Counted from the first letter of the stretch, positions 19,151 through 28,364 are shown. The stretch: DNA of 64,000 nt from JBGSUZ01 sp963677505 (GCA_963677505.2 CAXXWB010000014.1:62001-126000), one strand, 5' to 3'. Notes: generated by a model not told the origin, from the sequence alone. A program made the numbers and translations.

Positions 19151-19169
19151 CTGTAAACTTGGTTTACAG
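19151..19169 (+). promoter_or_regulatory. Operator-like inverted repeat over the flgB -35
   Basis: CTGTAAAC-TTG-GTTTACAG, a perfect 8-bp inverted repeat with a 3-base centre, covering the place where a -35 hexamer would lie. The inner 17 bases fit TGTNA-N7-TNACA, the pattern of GlnR/TnrA sites in Bacilli; that regulator identity is only a suggestion. Confidence 0.6.
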
Positions 19170-19173
19170 CTTG

Positions 19174-19182
19174 TGGTATAAT
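19174..19182 (+). promoter_or_regulatory. Extended -10 promoter of the flagellar operon
   Basis: TGGTATAAT 82 bases before the flgB start codon, with no recognisable -35 (TAAACT at 17-base spacing). A weak -35 covered by a palindrome suggests a regulated promoter. Confidence 0.65.
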
Positions 19183-19193
19183 AACACTGTTAT
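19181..19193 (+). promoter_or_regulatory. Second operator-like palindrome at the flgB start site
   Basis: ATAACA-C-TGTTAT is a perfect 13-base palindrome that overlaps the end of the -10 and the expected transcription start. A protein bound here would block initiation. Confidence 0.45.
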
Positions 19194-19263
19194 CATAGTT
19201 TTCACCAAAATTACTATTAGAATAAATAGATAAAAATACCGATATAGATGAGGAGGGGATAAA

Positions 19264-19668
19264 ATGCTTAAGGATTCCTTTGGAAGTATAGATTTGTTTA
19301 AAAAAGTTTTAGATGCCTCATGGCTTAAAAATACAACTATTTCGGATAATATAGCGAATGTCAACACGCCAGGATACAAGCGTAAGGTTGTTGAGTTTGA
19401 TTCTTTGTTAAAAAATTATCTTGAACAAGGTAATAATAGCATGGCTGTTACCAATGAAAAACACTTTCGAGTTCATAATCAGTCCAATGCTTTAGAACCG
19501 ACAGTCAATACGGTACAAGATACTAGCTTTAGAAAAGATGAGAATAATGTCAATGTAGATGTTGAAATGACTGAGTTTTCAAAAAATCTTATCAAATACA
19601 ATGCAATGTCTCAACAAGTTACAGGTGAGCTTAAACGTTTAAGAATGGCAATTAGAGATGGGAGGTAG
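19264..19668 (+). CDS. flgB: Flagellar basal-body rod protein FlgB
   Basis: Proximal rod subunit. The 134-residue protein has the rod-family N-terminal helix with ISDNIANVNTPGYKRK and the C-terminal heptad helix VDVEMTEFSKNLIKYNAMSQ. ATG follows GAGGAGGG. First gene of the operon, 5 bases before flgC. Confidence 0.97.
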   Translation: MLKDSFGSIDLFKKVLDASWLKNTTISDNIANVNTPGYKRKVVEFDSLLKNYLEQGNNSMAVTNEKHFRVHNQSNALEPTVNTVQDTSFRKDENNVNVDVEMTEFSKNLIKYNAMSQQVTGELKRLRMAIRDGR

Positions 19669-19673
19669 TGTAA

Positions 19674-20117
19674 ATGAGTAATTTCTTTGATTCTTTTAAT
19701 ATCAGTGCAAGCGGTTTGACTGCTGAACGACTAAGAATGGATATTATTTCTAGGAATATTGCAAATGTCAACACAACACGCACAGCGTCAGGCTCCCCAT
19801 ACAGAAGACAAATGCCTATATTTAAAGAGATGGAAAGTACAAAATTCACCGAGATATTTGACAGAGTATCGGGACAGAATACATCGAAGAATGGGGTAGA
19901 AGTCGTTCAAATTGCAGAAGATCAATCTCCATTTAATAAAGAATACAACCCTACACATCCTGACGCCGACAAAGATGGCTACGTGTTGTTGCCTAATGTT
20001 GAGGTGGTTTCTGAAATGATTAACCTTATTTCTGCAAATAGAGCCTACGATGCAAATGTGACTATTATGAACGGCGCAAAATCGATGGCCCTTAAAGCTA
20101 TGGAAATAGGAAGATAG
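19674..20117 (+). CDS. flgC: Flagellar basal-body rod protein FlgC
   Basis: Proximal rod subunit of 147 residues. It has SASGLTAERLRMDIISRNIANVNTT at the N-terminus, VLLPNVEVVSEMINLISANRAYDANV near the C-terminus and the ending MALKAMEIGR, all typical of FlgC. A GGGAGG site precedes the ATG. Confidence 0.97.
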   Translation: MSNFFDSFNISASGLTAERLRMDIISRNIANVNTTRTASGSPYRRQMPIFKEMESTKFTEIFDRVSGQNTSKNGVEVVQIAEDQSPFNKEYNPTHPDADKDGYVLLPNVEVVSEMINLISANRAYDANVTIMNGAKSMALKAMEIGR

Positions 20118-20127
20118 GAGTATATAA

Positions 20128-20422
20128 ATGAAAATAGATAGTATACAAAATTTAGCTACCAATAATATTCAAATGGCTCGAGATGGCGCTAAAGTTACGG
20201 ATAAATCTTTTGGTGAAGTTCTCAATAACGCTATTAATGAGGTAGACGCTGCGGAAAAGAATTCCGTTGATATGATTGAAAAATTAGCTACTGGCGAAGT
20301 GGACAACACATCATGAGGTTTTTATAGCATCCCAGAAAGCAGAATTAACATTGAATATGGCAATTGAAGTTAAAAACAGAGTAATTGATGCCTATAAAGA
20401 AATCATGAGATTGCAGTTCTAA
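20128..20422 (+). CDS. fliE: Flagellar hook-basal body protein FliE (one frameshift)
   Basis: FliE joins the MS ring to the rod. The first 62 codons stop at 20316. Removing one base near 20310-20313 continues DNTHEVFIASQKAELTLNMAIEVK and ends AYKEIMRLQF, the diagnostic FliE C-terminus, at a TAA at 20420. The corrected protein has about 97 residues, as expected. Confidence 0.92.
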
Positions 20423-20441
20423 TTACAGCGAGGTGTGCTAA

Positions 20442-22007
20442 ATGGGGGAATTCATAGAAAAAATTAGAAGGCAGGTAATGGACTTTATCACGGGGTTATC
20501 AACCCGAATGAAAATCATTGTTGCTGCTGGAAGTGCTGCACTGGTTATTACAATGGCAGTACTTGTTATTATGTTCACAAGAGTGGAGTATGTGCCCTTG
20601 GCTCAGAATGTCACTTTGGAACAGGCTTCTAATATAACTACAAAGTTAGATGAACTAGGTATCAAATGGAAAGATGAAAAAGATACTTCACAAATTTTTG
20701 TTGAAAAGAGTCAACTCTCAAAAGCAAGAATGTCTTTAGCTGTTGATGGATTAATGACAGAAAAGGATTTTAATTGGACCGATGTATTTGCTTCAAATTC
20801 CCTTACAATGACCAGCGAAGAAAAAAACAAGATGTACTTAATTGCTCAAGCATCTACCTTATCTTCATCTTTGGAAAGTATTAACGGTATTGATAATGCA
20901 ATTGTAAATCTTTATATTCCTAACGATAGCAATTATTTAATTACAGATGGCGTTGAATCCAAGGCCTCTGTTATTCTAAAACTTGAAGATGGCAAGAAAC
21001 TTACAGAGAAGCAAGTTAATGGCATAGTTATGGTTTTGGTGAATTCAGTAAAAGGACTGGTTCCTGAACGTGTATCAATAGTTGATAACGATGGCAACGA
21101 GTTAAATAAGAGTGGCCAAGACACAGAAGATTTTGCCATGGAAACTCAATTTGAAATGAAAACCACTGTTGAAGATCGCCTTAATACCCGTTTACATGAA
21201 ATGTTAGCTACCTTGTACGGTAAAAACAACGTTAAGGTTATGACTTCGGTGAAACTGGACTTCGACGCAATGACTACAGTTTCAAAAGCTTTCAGTCCTC
21301 CAATTGAAGGCGAAGCCAATGGTATGCTTCGATCGGTAACTGAACTGACAGAAGACGTTGTCAACGGGTCGACTGCATCAGGTGCTCCTGGAACAGACAC
21401 CAATACAAATACCACAAACTATAATGAAGCAGTCCAAAATACTGCAAACAGTATAAAAAATGCATCGAAAACCTTAAATTATGAGTTAAATGAAATTAAT
21501 ACCCAAGTGACAAAAGCAAAAGGGCAAATTTCAGAGGTTACAGTAGGTATTATTGTTAATACAGATGCACTTGTAGACAATGTGTTGACTGACCAGCATA
21601 AAACTGAGTTGACCGCATTGATTAACTCTTCTGTAGGACTTGAAACAAAAAATGTTAGCGTGACAGCAATGAAATTTGCTGATCCTAATGCAGACATGGC
21701 TGTGATTTCTAACCTTGATAAAGTTAGTTCTGGACTTCCAATATGGGTATTCGCAGTTATTGCAGCAGTTATTGCATTATTAGCTGGTGGTTTATTTATG
21801 GTTAGAGCTAATCGTAAAAAGGCAGCACAAGCAGCAGCAGATGAAGCAGCAAGAGCGGCGGCCTTTGCACAAGAGCAAAAAGAACTTGAAGAGATTCAAT
21901 TGGAACTTGAAGATAAATCCAGTCCGAAATATCAAATTGAAAAATTCATCGACACCAATCCAGAAGCAGTTGCACAGCTTCTTAGAACTTGGATCAATGA
22001 AGAGTAG
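20442..22007 (+). CDS. fliF: Flagellar MS-ring protein FliF
   Basis: FliF forms the membrane MS ring on which the rotor and export gate are built. The 521-residue protein has a first membrane helix near residues 25-45, the YscJ-like ring modules (YVPLAQNVTLEQASNITTKL, SQLSKARMSLAVDG), a Thr/Asn-rich variable loop around 310-330, a second membrane helix near 433-455 (IWVFAVIAAVIALLAGGLFM) and a cytoplasmic tail ending PEAVAQLLRTWINEE, which binds FliG. ATG follows a GCGAGGTG site. Confidence 0.98.
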   Translation: MGEFIEKIRRQVMDFITGLSTRMKIIVAAGSAALVITMAVLVIMFTRVEYVPLAQNVTLEQASNITTKLDELGIKWKDEKDTSQIFVEKSQLSKARMSLAVDGLMTEKDFNWTDVFASNSLTMTSEEKNKMYLIAQASTLSSSLESINGIDNAIVNLYIPNDSNYLITDGVESKASVILKLEDGKKLTEKQVNGIVMVLVNSVKGLVPERVSIVDNDGNELNKSGQDTEDFAMETQFEMKTTVEDRLNTRLHEMLATLYGKNNVKVMTSVKLDFDAMTTVSKAFSPPIEGEANGMLRSVTELTEDVVNGSTASGAPGTDTNTNTTNYNEAVQNTANSIKNASKTLNYELNEINTQVTKAKGQISEVTVGIIVNTDALVDNVLTDQHKTELTALINSSVGLETKNVSVTAMKFADPNADMAVISNLDKVSSGLPIWVFAVIAAVIALLAGGLFMVRANRKKAAQAAADEAARAAAFAQEQKELEEIQLELEDKSSPKYQIEKFIDTNPEAVAQLLRTWINEE

Positions 22008-22018
22008 GAGAGTGTGTC

Positions 22019-23029
22019 ATGTCTAAAAAAAGTGGACTATCCGGTAAACAGAAGTCAGCGATCCTATTAATTTCACTTGGACCGGAGAAGTCAGCAAAAA
22101 TTTTCTCGCAACTCCATGATGATGAAGTAGAAGAGTTAACTTTAGAAATTGCAAATATGAGAAAAATATCCTCAGAGGATAGAGAGAAAGTACTTGAAGA
22201 ATTCTATCAAGTTTGTTTAGCACAAGAGTTTATTTCAGAAGGCGGTATTTCATATGCCAAAGAAGTACTCGAAAAAGCCATGGGTTCTCAGAAAGCATTG
22301 GAAATCATCAATAAACTTACAGCTTCCTTACAAGTACGACCTTTCGACTTTGTAAGAAAAGCAGATGCTTCTCAGCTTCTGAACTTTATACAAAATGAGC
22401 ATCCTCAAACTTTAGCATTAATTCTTTCTTATCTTAGTGCGGGTCAAGCTGCAACTATTCTTGCAGCCCTTCCGCAAGACAAACAAGCAGATGTTGCTCA
22501 AAGAATTGCAACCATGGATAGTACTTCGCCAGAAGTTATCAAAGAAGTTGAATTGGTACTCGAGAGAAAACTTTCTTCCATGGTTACTCAAGACTACGCA
22601 AGCACAGGTGGGATTCAGTCAATTGTTGATATTCTCCTTGCGGTTGACCGTGGTACTGAAAAATTCATTATGGAAACATTGGAAATTCAAAATGCAGAGC
22701 TTGCAGACGATATTCGAAAAAGAATGTTTGTTTTCGAAGATATTATCAATCTGGACAGTGTTTCAATACAAAGATTTATCAGAGAAATCGAAAACAACGA
22801 GTTGGCAGTGGCGCTCAAAGGATCTACAGAAGAAGTGCGAGAAGTTATTTTTGCCAACATGTCAAAACGTATGGCAGAGATGCTGCGTGAAGACATGGAA
22901 TTCATGGGTCCTGTACGTTTAAGAGATGTTGAAGAAGCGCAACAAAAAATTGTTAATGTTATCAGAAAACTTGAAGAAGCTGGAGAAATTATAATTTCAA
23001 GAGGCGGAGGAGATGAAATCATTGTCTAG
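22019..23029 (+). CDS. fliG: Flagellar motor switch protein FliG
   Basis: FliG is the rotor subunit that contacts the stator and sets rotation direction. The 336-residue protein carries N, middle and C armadillo-like domains: KQKSAILLISLGPEKSAKIF, EHPQTLALILSYL (middle-domain EHPQ motif), and the torque helix IQRFIREIENNELAVALKG. The C-terminus overlaps the start of fliH by 17 bases. Confidence 0.98.
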   Translation: MSKKSGLSGKQKSAILLISLGPEKSAKIFSQLHDDEVEELTLEIANMRKISSEDREKVLEEFYQVCLAQEFISEGGISYAKEVLEKAMGSQKALEIINKLTASLQVRPFDFVRKADASQLLNFIQNEHPQTLALILSYLSAGQAATILAALPQDKQADVAQRIATMDSTSPEVIKEVELVLERKLSSMVTQDYASTGGIQSIVDILLAVDRGTEKFIMETLEIQNAELADDIRKRMFVFEDIINLDSVSIQRFIREIENNELAVALKGSTEEVREVIFANMSKRMAEMLREDMEFMGPVRLRDVEEAQQKIVNVIRKLEEAGEIIISRGGGDEIIV

Positions 23030-23798
23030 TATTGTCAGATCCTCTCATGTCATCTTGGATAACAAGAAATTTGTCCTCAGCACAAAAATCACAGTGCCTG
23101 AGATACCTGCTGATGAGCTTTTGGCACAAGATAAGGACCATCCGAGAAAGCAATCGGCAGATGAGCTTATCAAAGAGGCAAATGATGAAGCGAGAAGAAT
23201 TATTGAACGTGCTATGGAAGAGGCCAGAGCCCATCTTCAAGAGGCTAGTCAAGAGTCTGAACGTATTATCAGTGATGGCATGGATCAAGTCTTGGAAATA
23301 AAGGACAAAGCTAAGAATGACGGGTTTTTAGAGGGACAAAAAGAAGGCTTTGACGAAGGTCGCCAAGTGGCTCAGGCACTTATTGAAGAAGCCTTGAAAG
23401 TGAAGTCAGAAGCCCTTGAAAAATATAACAAGTTACTCGAGGATTCAGAGTCAGAGGTTATGACTTTGATAGCGGACATATGTTCTAAGGTGCTGAATCA
23501 AAAGATTCTTGAAGATGATTACATCGTAGGTCTTATAAAAATGGCCATTGATAAATGTACATATACTACAGATATCGTTCTTAGAATTTCTGAAGATGAT
23601 TACGATTACGTCATTATGGAAAAAGATAAAATTTTGGCACTGTGTGAAAACGTTGAAGATATTAACGTCAAAATGGATCGATCCATGGAGAGAGGTGCTT
23701 GTATTGTGGAATCGCCTTCGGGCACCGTCGATTCAAGTGTTCAGGTTCAGTTAGATTACGTAGTCAATCGGATAAAAGACATTTTGGTTAGTGAGTGA
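23013..23798 (+). CDS. fliH: Flagellar assembly protein FliH
   Basis: FliH is the stator-like regulator of the export ATPase FliI. The 261-residue protein is very acidic, with a central coiled coil containing GFLEGQKEGFDEGRQVAQA (Gly-spaced helix) and a C-terminal V-ATPase E-like domain ending DYVVNRIKDIL. The ATG lies inside the 3' end of fliG and the gene overlaps fliI, indicating tight coupling. Confidence 0.92.
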   Translation: MKSLSSIVRSSHVILDNKKFVLSTKITVPEIPADELLAQDKDHPRKQSADELIKEANDEARRIIERAMEEARAHLQEASQESERIISDGMDQVLEIKDKAKNDGFLEGQKEGFDEGRQVAQALIEEALKVKSEALEKYNKLLEDSESEVMTLIADICSKVLNQKILEDDYIVGLIKMAIDKCTYTTDIVLRISEDDYDYVIMEKDKILALCENVEDINVKMDRSMERGACIVESPSGTVDSSVQVQLDYVVNRIKDILVSE

Positions 23799-25110
23799 TG
23801 AAATGAAATTAGATAAATATAGCCATATGGTCCATAGTGAAAATTTCATCAGGTTTACTGGAAAAGTTTCTAAACTGATTGGTTTGACCATTGAATCCAT
23901 TGGTCCTGCTGTAGAGGTTGGTGAAGTTTGTCTGATTTATCCTCTTAAAGGAACTGAGCCGATTGTATCGGAAGTCATTGGATTTAAAGGGGAAATTGTT
24001 CTGTTGATGCCCTTAGGGGAAATGACAGGCATTGGTCCAGGGAGCAAAGTCGTTGCATCTGGGCATGCTCTTCAGGTTAACGTAGGCGAAAGTTTACTCG
24101 GAAGAATTATTGACGGACTAGGCGAGCCTATCGACGATCGACCAAGACCAAGTGCCAAGAAAAAATATCCAGCCAATAATACGCCACCTAATCCACTCAC
24201 AAGAGATCGAATAGACAGACCTTTAAGTCTAGGTATAAAAGCTATTGACGGTCTCCTTACAGTAGGCAAAGGTCAAAGAATCGGTATCTTTGCAGGTACA
24301 GGGGTAGGTAAAAGTACTTTGCTTGGCATGATAGCAAAAAATACTTCGGCAGATATTAATGTCATTGCTCTAGTCGGCGAAAGAGGTAGAGAGGTCCGTG
24401 AGTTTATTGAGAAAGACTTACAAGAAGAAGGACTCAGCCGTTCTGTAGTAGTAGTAGCCACTTCGGATAAACCAGCTTTAGTCCGGGTAAAAGCGGCACT
24501 GATGGCAACTGCCATAGCAGAGTATTTTAGGGACCAAGGAAAAGATGTACTGCTAATGATGGACTCTGTTACCCGATTCTCCATGGCACAAAGAGAAATT
24601 GGGCTAGCTTCTGGAGAACCACCTGTTATGAGAGGTTATACCCCATCGGTATTTTCTATGTTGCCAAAGCTACTTGAGCGTGCGGGAAACTCGGATAAGG
24701 GCTCAATTACAGGCTTGTATACCGTCTTGGTAGATGGTGATGACTTTAATGAACCAATCTCCGATGCGGTAAGAGGGATATTAGATGGTCATATTCTATT
24801 GTCTAGAAGATTAGCAGGTCTAGGCCATTATCCTGCAATAGATGTACTGAACAGTATTAGTCGGGTTATGCCTATGGTCGTTTCAGAAGAGCAAGTTGAG
24901 AATGCCAGAAGGTTTAAAGAAATCATGGCGGAATACAACGAAGTTGAAGATTTGATTAACATCGGCGCATACAAAGCGGGGAGTAATCCTAAAATTGATG
25001 AAGCAATTAGGAAGATGCCACAAATGAAAAGTTTTTTAACCCAAAAAGTGGATGATTCTTTTGATTTTGATTATTCTGTGGAAGAAATTGCAGCCATAGT
25101 GAAAGCGTAG
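23791..25110 (+). CDS. fliI: Flagellum-specific ATPase FliI
   Basis: FliI powers unloading of substrates at the flagellar type III export gate. The 439-residue protein shows Walker A FAGTGVGKSTLLG, GERGREVREFIE, Walker B VLLMMDSVTRFSMAQREIGL and the PPVMRGYTPSVF region typical of FliI/YscN. The start is GTG 23791 or ATG 23803 (MKLDKYSHMV); ribosome binding sites do not settle the choice. Confidence 0.98.
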   Translation: MSDEMKLDKYSHMVHSENFIRFTGKVSKLIGLTIESIGPAVEVGEVCLIYPLKGTEPIVSEVIGFKGEIVLLMPLGEMTGIGPGSKVVASGHALQVNVGESLLGRIIDGLGEPIDDRPRPSAKKKYPANNTPPNPLTRDRIDRPLSLGIKAIDGLLTVGKGQRIGIFAGTGVGKSTLLGMIAKNTSADINVIALVGERGREVREFIEKDLQEEGLSRSVVVVATSDKPALVRVKAALMATAIAEYFRDQGKDVLLMMDSVTRFSMAQREIGLASGEPPVMRGYTPSVFSMLPKLLERAGNSDKGSITGLYTVLVDGDDFNEPISDAVRGILDGHILLSRRLAGLGHYPAIDVLNSISRVMPMVVSEEQVENARRFKEIMAEYNEVEDLINIGAYKAGSNPKIDEAIRKMPQMKSFLTQKVDDSFDFDYSVEEIAAIVKA

Positions 25111-25117
25111 TGGTTAA

Positions 25118-25567
25118 ATGAAAAAATTTAGATTTCGCTACGAAAATATTTTGAAGATGCGTCTGGATGTTGAAAATGAAATAAAAAGTAAACTAAAGAA
25201 GCTGAATCAAGAACTGCATCTTCTAGAAGCTGAAAAAGAAGTTTTGGAAAGCAATTATAGGCAATATAAAATTGAAGTTGAACATATGCTTGAAGGTGGA
25301 ATAAAAGGCTATGAAGTCCAGCGGATCAATAGTTTTCAATCCTACTTTAGAAAAAAAATTGAAGAAACCGAGCAAGCAATTTTAAATATGCAAAATCGCA
25401 TCGAAGATGTGAAGATTGAGTTGATGGAAGCAATCAAAGAACGAAAAATTATGGAAAAGATCAAAGAAAAAGACTTTACGCTTTATTTAGAGGCAGTCAA
25501 TGCAATGGAAGGAAAGACAACTGAAGAAGTTGTTAACTTCCAAAATTCCAGGAAAAGTGGTGGTTAG
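25118..25567 (+). CDS. fliJ: Flagellar FliJ protein
   Basis: A 149-residue, almost wholly coiled-coil protein beginning MKKFRFRYENILKMR, typical of FliJ, which acts as the central stalk of the FliI ring and an escort for chaperones. It lies seven bases after fliI and abuts the next gene. Identity rests on N-terminal motif, coiled coil and position. Confidence 0.9.
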   Translation: MKKFRFRYENILKMRLDVENEIKSKLKKLNQELHLLEAEKEVLESNYRQYKIEVEHMLEGGIKGYEVQRINSFQSYFRKKIEETEQAILNMQNRIEDVKIELMEAIKERKIMEKIKEKDFTLYLEAVNAMEGKTTEEVVNFQNSRKSGG

Positions 25568-26803
25568 ATGTCTGAGAAAAAGAAAAAAGGCGGTGGGGGA
25601 AAAATAATTGCCACATTGCTAATCATATTGATTGTAGTGCCACTGCTTTCATCTGCTGTTTTATATTTTCTATTTCCATCATTTAAGGCATCCGCAAATA
25701 GCATTTTATCGGTTTTGCCAGGGCCTGTAGGAAGTTATTTCAGCAATATACCTACGGAGCAAGAAGTAAATGAAAAAATAAATGGGATTGCGGAATACTT
25801 ATTGAAAGTTGATGTAAGTCGAGCGGTAGATAAGTTAGCGCTTATAAAAAAAGACGATAGCAATATGTATGATTCCATTGTGAGAACCATGTTGAGAATT
25901 AACCCAAATGAAACCAAGACAATTATTGAAGCGCTTAGAACAAGTAGCCTTTCGAAAGATGTAGCTACTTCAACACTTGAGCAAATTCAAAAAGACCAAG
26001 AAGCAGATTATTCGAAAAAAGCTAAGTTTTTAGAGGGTTTAAGCGTGAATACGGCAGTGGAAGAGATTAATTTCTTAGTAGGAAATTCTGTCAACGGATA
26101 TAGGGATGTTGCAAAGACACTTGAATATATGGACCCCATATTAGCTGCTAAAGTCATGGAAAAAGTTGATTCTGATATATTCAAAAAGATAATCAATGCC
26201 ATGAATGAAGAAAAAGCCGCTTTGATTCGAACAGAAATAACCAATAGAAAAACAAATCTTTTGTCTCTTGGCAATACAGCACAGATTTTATCGAGTCAGG
26301 ATATGAAAAAATTAGTAGATGTTCTTGGAAATACTAACACATATAAAATTGAAGAACTCGCTGTTATTTTTATTAACTTAGGTCCAGTTAAATCAGGAAA
26401 AGTTCTTTCTGGCGTGCAAGATGATAAATTTGTTAACGAAGTCATCTCTGCTATAAAAACTAAACGGATAGAAGACACTGGGAAAGATGAAATTACTAAG
26501 GATATTCTCAAAACTCTAAAGATTTATAAGGAGTTTGACGATAATGTTAATGAGCTAGTAACTATTTATGAGAAGATGAAAACAGACAAGGTTGCTGCTA
26601 ACATTCAACTCATGATGAAGAACAACTCAAGCCCAAAGACATACACTTTGGACAATGGTGAGAATATTGTCATTACAGATGAAGATTTGGCACTTAATAT
26701 TTTATCAAAATTCTCTAATAAGAAAATTGGAGATATTTTATCAACAGTGGACAATGCATTATCATCTGAATTGACAAGGAAGCTTGCCTTACCAAAGAAT
26801 TAA
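25568..26803 (+). CDS. Large MgtE_N-repeat membrane protein in the YlxF/MotE position
   Basis: A 411-residue protein with a Lys/Gly-rich start, one membrane helix (about residues 13-36, ATLLIILIVVPLLSSAVLYF) and a long helical outer region. At least three segments resemble the MgtE N-terminal / FliG-middle repeat: LEYMDPILAAKVMEKV, FINLGPVKSGKVLSGV and YEKMKTDKVAANIQLM. The slot between fliJ and fliK normally holds YlxF/MotE (about 200 residues with a coiled coil and one such repeat), a proposed stator-linked chaperone. This protein is twice that size and has no obvious coiled coil. Its exact role is unknown. Confidence 0.7.
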   Translation: MSEKKKKGGGGKIIATLLIILIVVPLLSSAVLYFLFPSFKASANSILSVLPGPVGSYFSNIPTEQEVNEKINGIAEYLLKVDVSRAVDKLALIKKDDSNMYDSIVRTMLRINPNETKTIIEALRTSSLSKDVATSTLEQIQKDQEADYSKKAKFLEGLSVNTAVEEINFLVGNSVNGYRDVAKTLEYMDPILAAKVMEKVDSDIFKKIINAMNEEKAALIRTEITNRKTNLLSLGNTAQILSSQDMKKLVDVLGNTNTYKIEELAVIFINLGPVKSGKVLSGVQDDKFVNEVISAIKTKRIEDTGKDEITKDILKTLKIYKEFDDNVNELVTIYEKMKTDKVAANIQLMMKNNSSPKTYTLDNGENIVITDEDLALNILSKFSNKKIGDILSTVDNALSSELTRKLALPKN

Positions 26804-26819
26804 CACTGGAGGTGAGCAC

Positions 26820-28352
26820 GTGAGCCAAAACATTTCAAACAATTGGTTTCAAAAGCTTAACACAGACTCAAATTTTCTTGATAAGCAGACCAATACGAAA
26901 TCAGTTGGGACAGCTGACAGCAATTTTCAAAGTTTTTTAAGCCAGCAAATCAAGAAAGCGAGTCCAAGCAGCACACAGGTTAAGACAGAAAATACTTCAA
27001 CAGCAGGAACGGATATCAAACCATTCAAAAAAATGAGTACAACAGCTTCAAAACTTTCTGTTAAGTCACCTGAAAAGCCTGTAGCAAAAGAAGTCAGCGA
27101 GAAATCAGATTTCAGTACTGAAAGAAACAACAAGGTACAAGGAACAGAACAATCAGCTGACGAAAGCAAAAAAACAATTGATACAAAGACAGAAGAAAGT
27201 AAAGATGTAAAGTCAACAGAACCAAATCAGGAGGATCAGAAAACTACTGATTTAGCAGAAGTGTCTCCAGAATTGCTTCAACAGCTTCAATCTTTACCAG
27301 AAGAAATAGTTACTCAATTACCTGAAGAGCTTCAATCTCTACTAGCAGAAGTTACTGAAAAACTGCAAGGTTTGACAAAACAAGCAGGCGGCAGTACTGA
27401 AAAGAGTACAGATACAAGTGCTATCACTGAGTTGACAGCAGATACAGCGCAAATGAATACTCAAGGAAGTGCTGTAAAGTCAGAAACTGTAGAATCTTTA
27501 AAACAACTGATTGACCAACTAAAATCTTCTGAGACTGTTAAACCTGAGCAAGCAAAATCATTTGAAAAGGTTTTAAATCAACTAAGTTCAGATGTGTCCC
27601 AGACAGAACTTGCAAAACCAGCATTAAAAACTGATACGCTTTCAGAGGGAAAAATAAGTTTAGAAAGTGCAAAAAATACTTCTGAAAACCCAATCAGCCC
27701 TACAAATAATACTGGCAAAAGCAATAGTGAATCGAACTCGAATTTAAACAGCAATGTACCAAATCAAAGTCCTGCTACAGATAACAAGACTGGCAAAGAT
27801 GTAAAAGTTGAAGTCCAAACAGAGACAAAAATTGATTCAGATACAACAGTACACAACTTCTCAGCTAAAGCGGAAGCTTCAAGTATTGCTTTCGGAAAGC
27901 AAGAGGTTACCACACAAAACGTTAAAAACGTCATGCACACCAATATTATGGACCAAATCATGAACAGTCCTAAGCTTCAAATTAAGCAAACTGAACAAGG
28001 TGCAATGATGACGTTGAAACTGAATCCTGAAGTTCTAGGAAATGTTGAAATCAAAATGGAAATTGTCAAAGGCGTTTTACAGGCAGAAATAAGTGTAGAA
28101 AACATGATCGTCAAAGGTGCTATTGAATCTAACTTATCGGATTTAAGAAATGCTTTATCTGACAAAGGTTATCAAGTTGAATCGCTTAATGTTTCAGTTG
28201 GTCAAGAAGGCGGACAATCTCAAGAGCAACAACATCAGCAACAAGCAAATGAAAGAGCCGTCAACTTTACTGCTGAAGAAATGGAAGCAATTAATAGCAG
28301 TTATGGATTTGAAACTGTCGTAAATGATACCAGAATTGACTATTTAGGATAG
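26820..28352 (+). CDS. fliK: Flagellar hook-length control protein FliK
   Basis: FliK measures hook length and switches export specificity. About 510 residues: a long low-complexity Ser/Thr/Gln/Lys region (residues 30-370), then the Flg_hook domain with GAMMTLKLNPEVLGNVEIKM, VKGVLQAEISVEN and SDLRNALSDKGYQVESLNVSVG, and a Gln-rich stretch. GTG at 26820 is chosen because GGAGGTGAG lies directly upstream. Confidence 0.93.
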   Translation: MSQNISNNWFQKLNTDSNFLDKQTNTKSVGTADSNFQSFLSQQIKKASPSSTQVKTENTSTAGTDIKPFKKMSTTASKLSVKSPEKPVAKEVSEKSDFSTERNNKVQGTEQSADESKKTIDTKTEESKDVKSTEPNQEDQKTTDLAEVSPELLQQLQSLPEEIVTQLPEELQSLLAEVTEKLQGLTKQAGGSTEKSTDTSAITELTADTAQMNTQGSAVKSETVESLKQLIDQLKSSETVKPEQAKSFEKVLNQLSSDVSQTELAKPALKTDTLSEGKISLESAKNTSENPISPTNNTGKSNSESNSNLNSNVPNQSPATDNKTGKDVKVEVQTETKIDSDTTVHNFSAKAEASSIAFGKQEVTTQNVKNVMHTNIMDQIMNSPKLQIKQTEQGAMMTLKLNPEVLGNVEIKMEIVKGVLQAEISVENMIVKGAIESNLSDLRNALSDKGYQVESLNVSVGQEGGQSQEQQHQQQANERAVNFTAEEMEAINSSYGFETVVNDTRIDYLG

Positions 28353-28364
28353 GGGTGAATAAGA

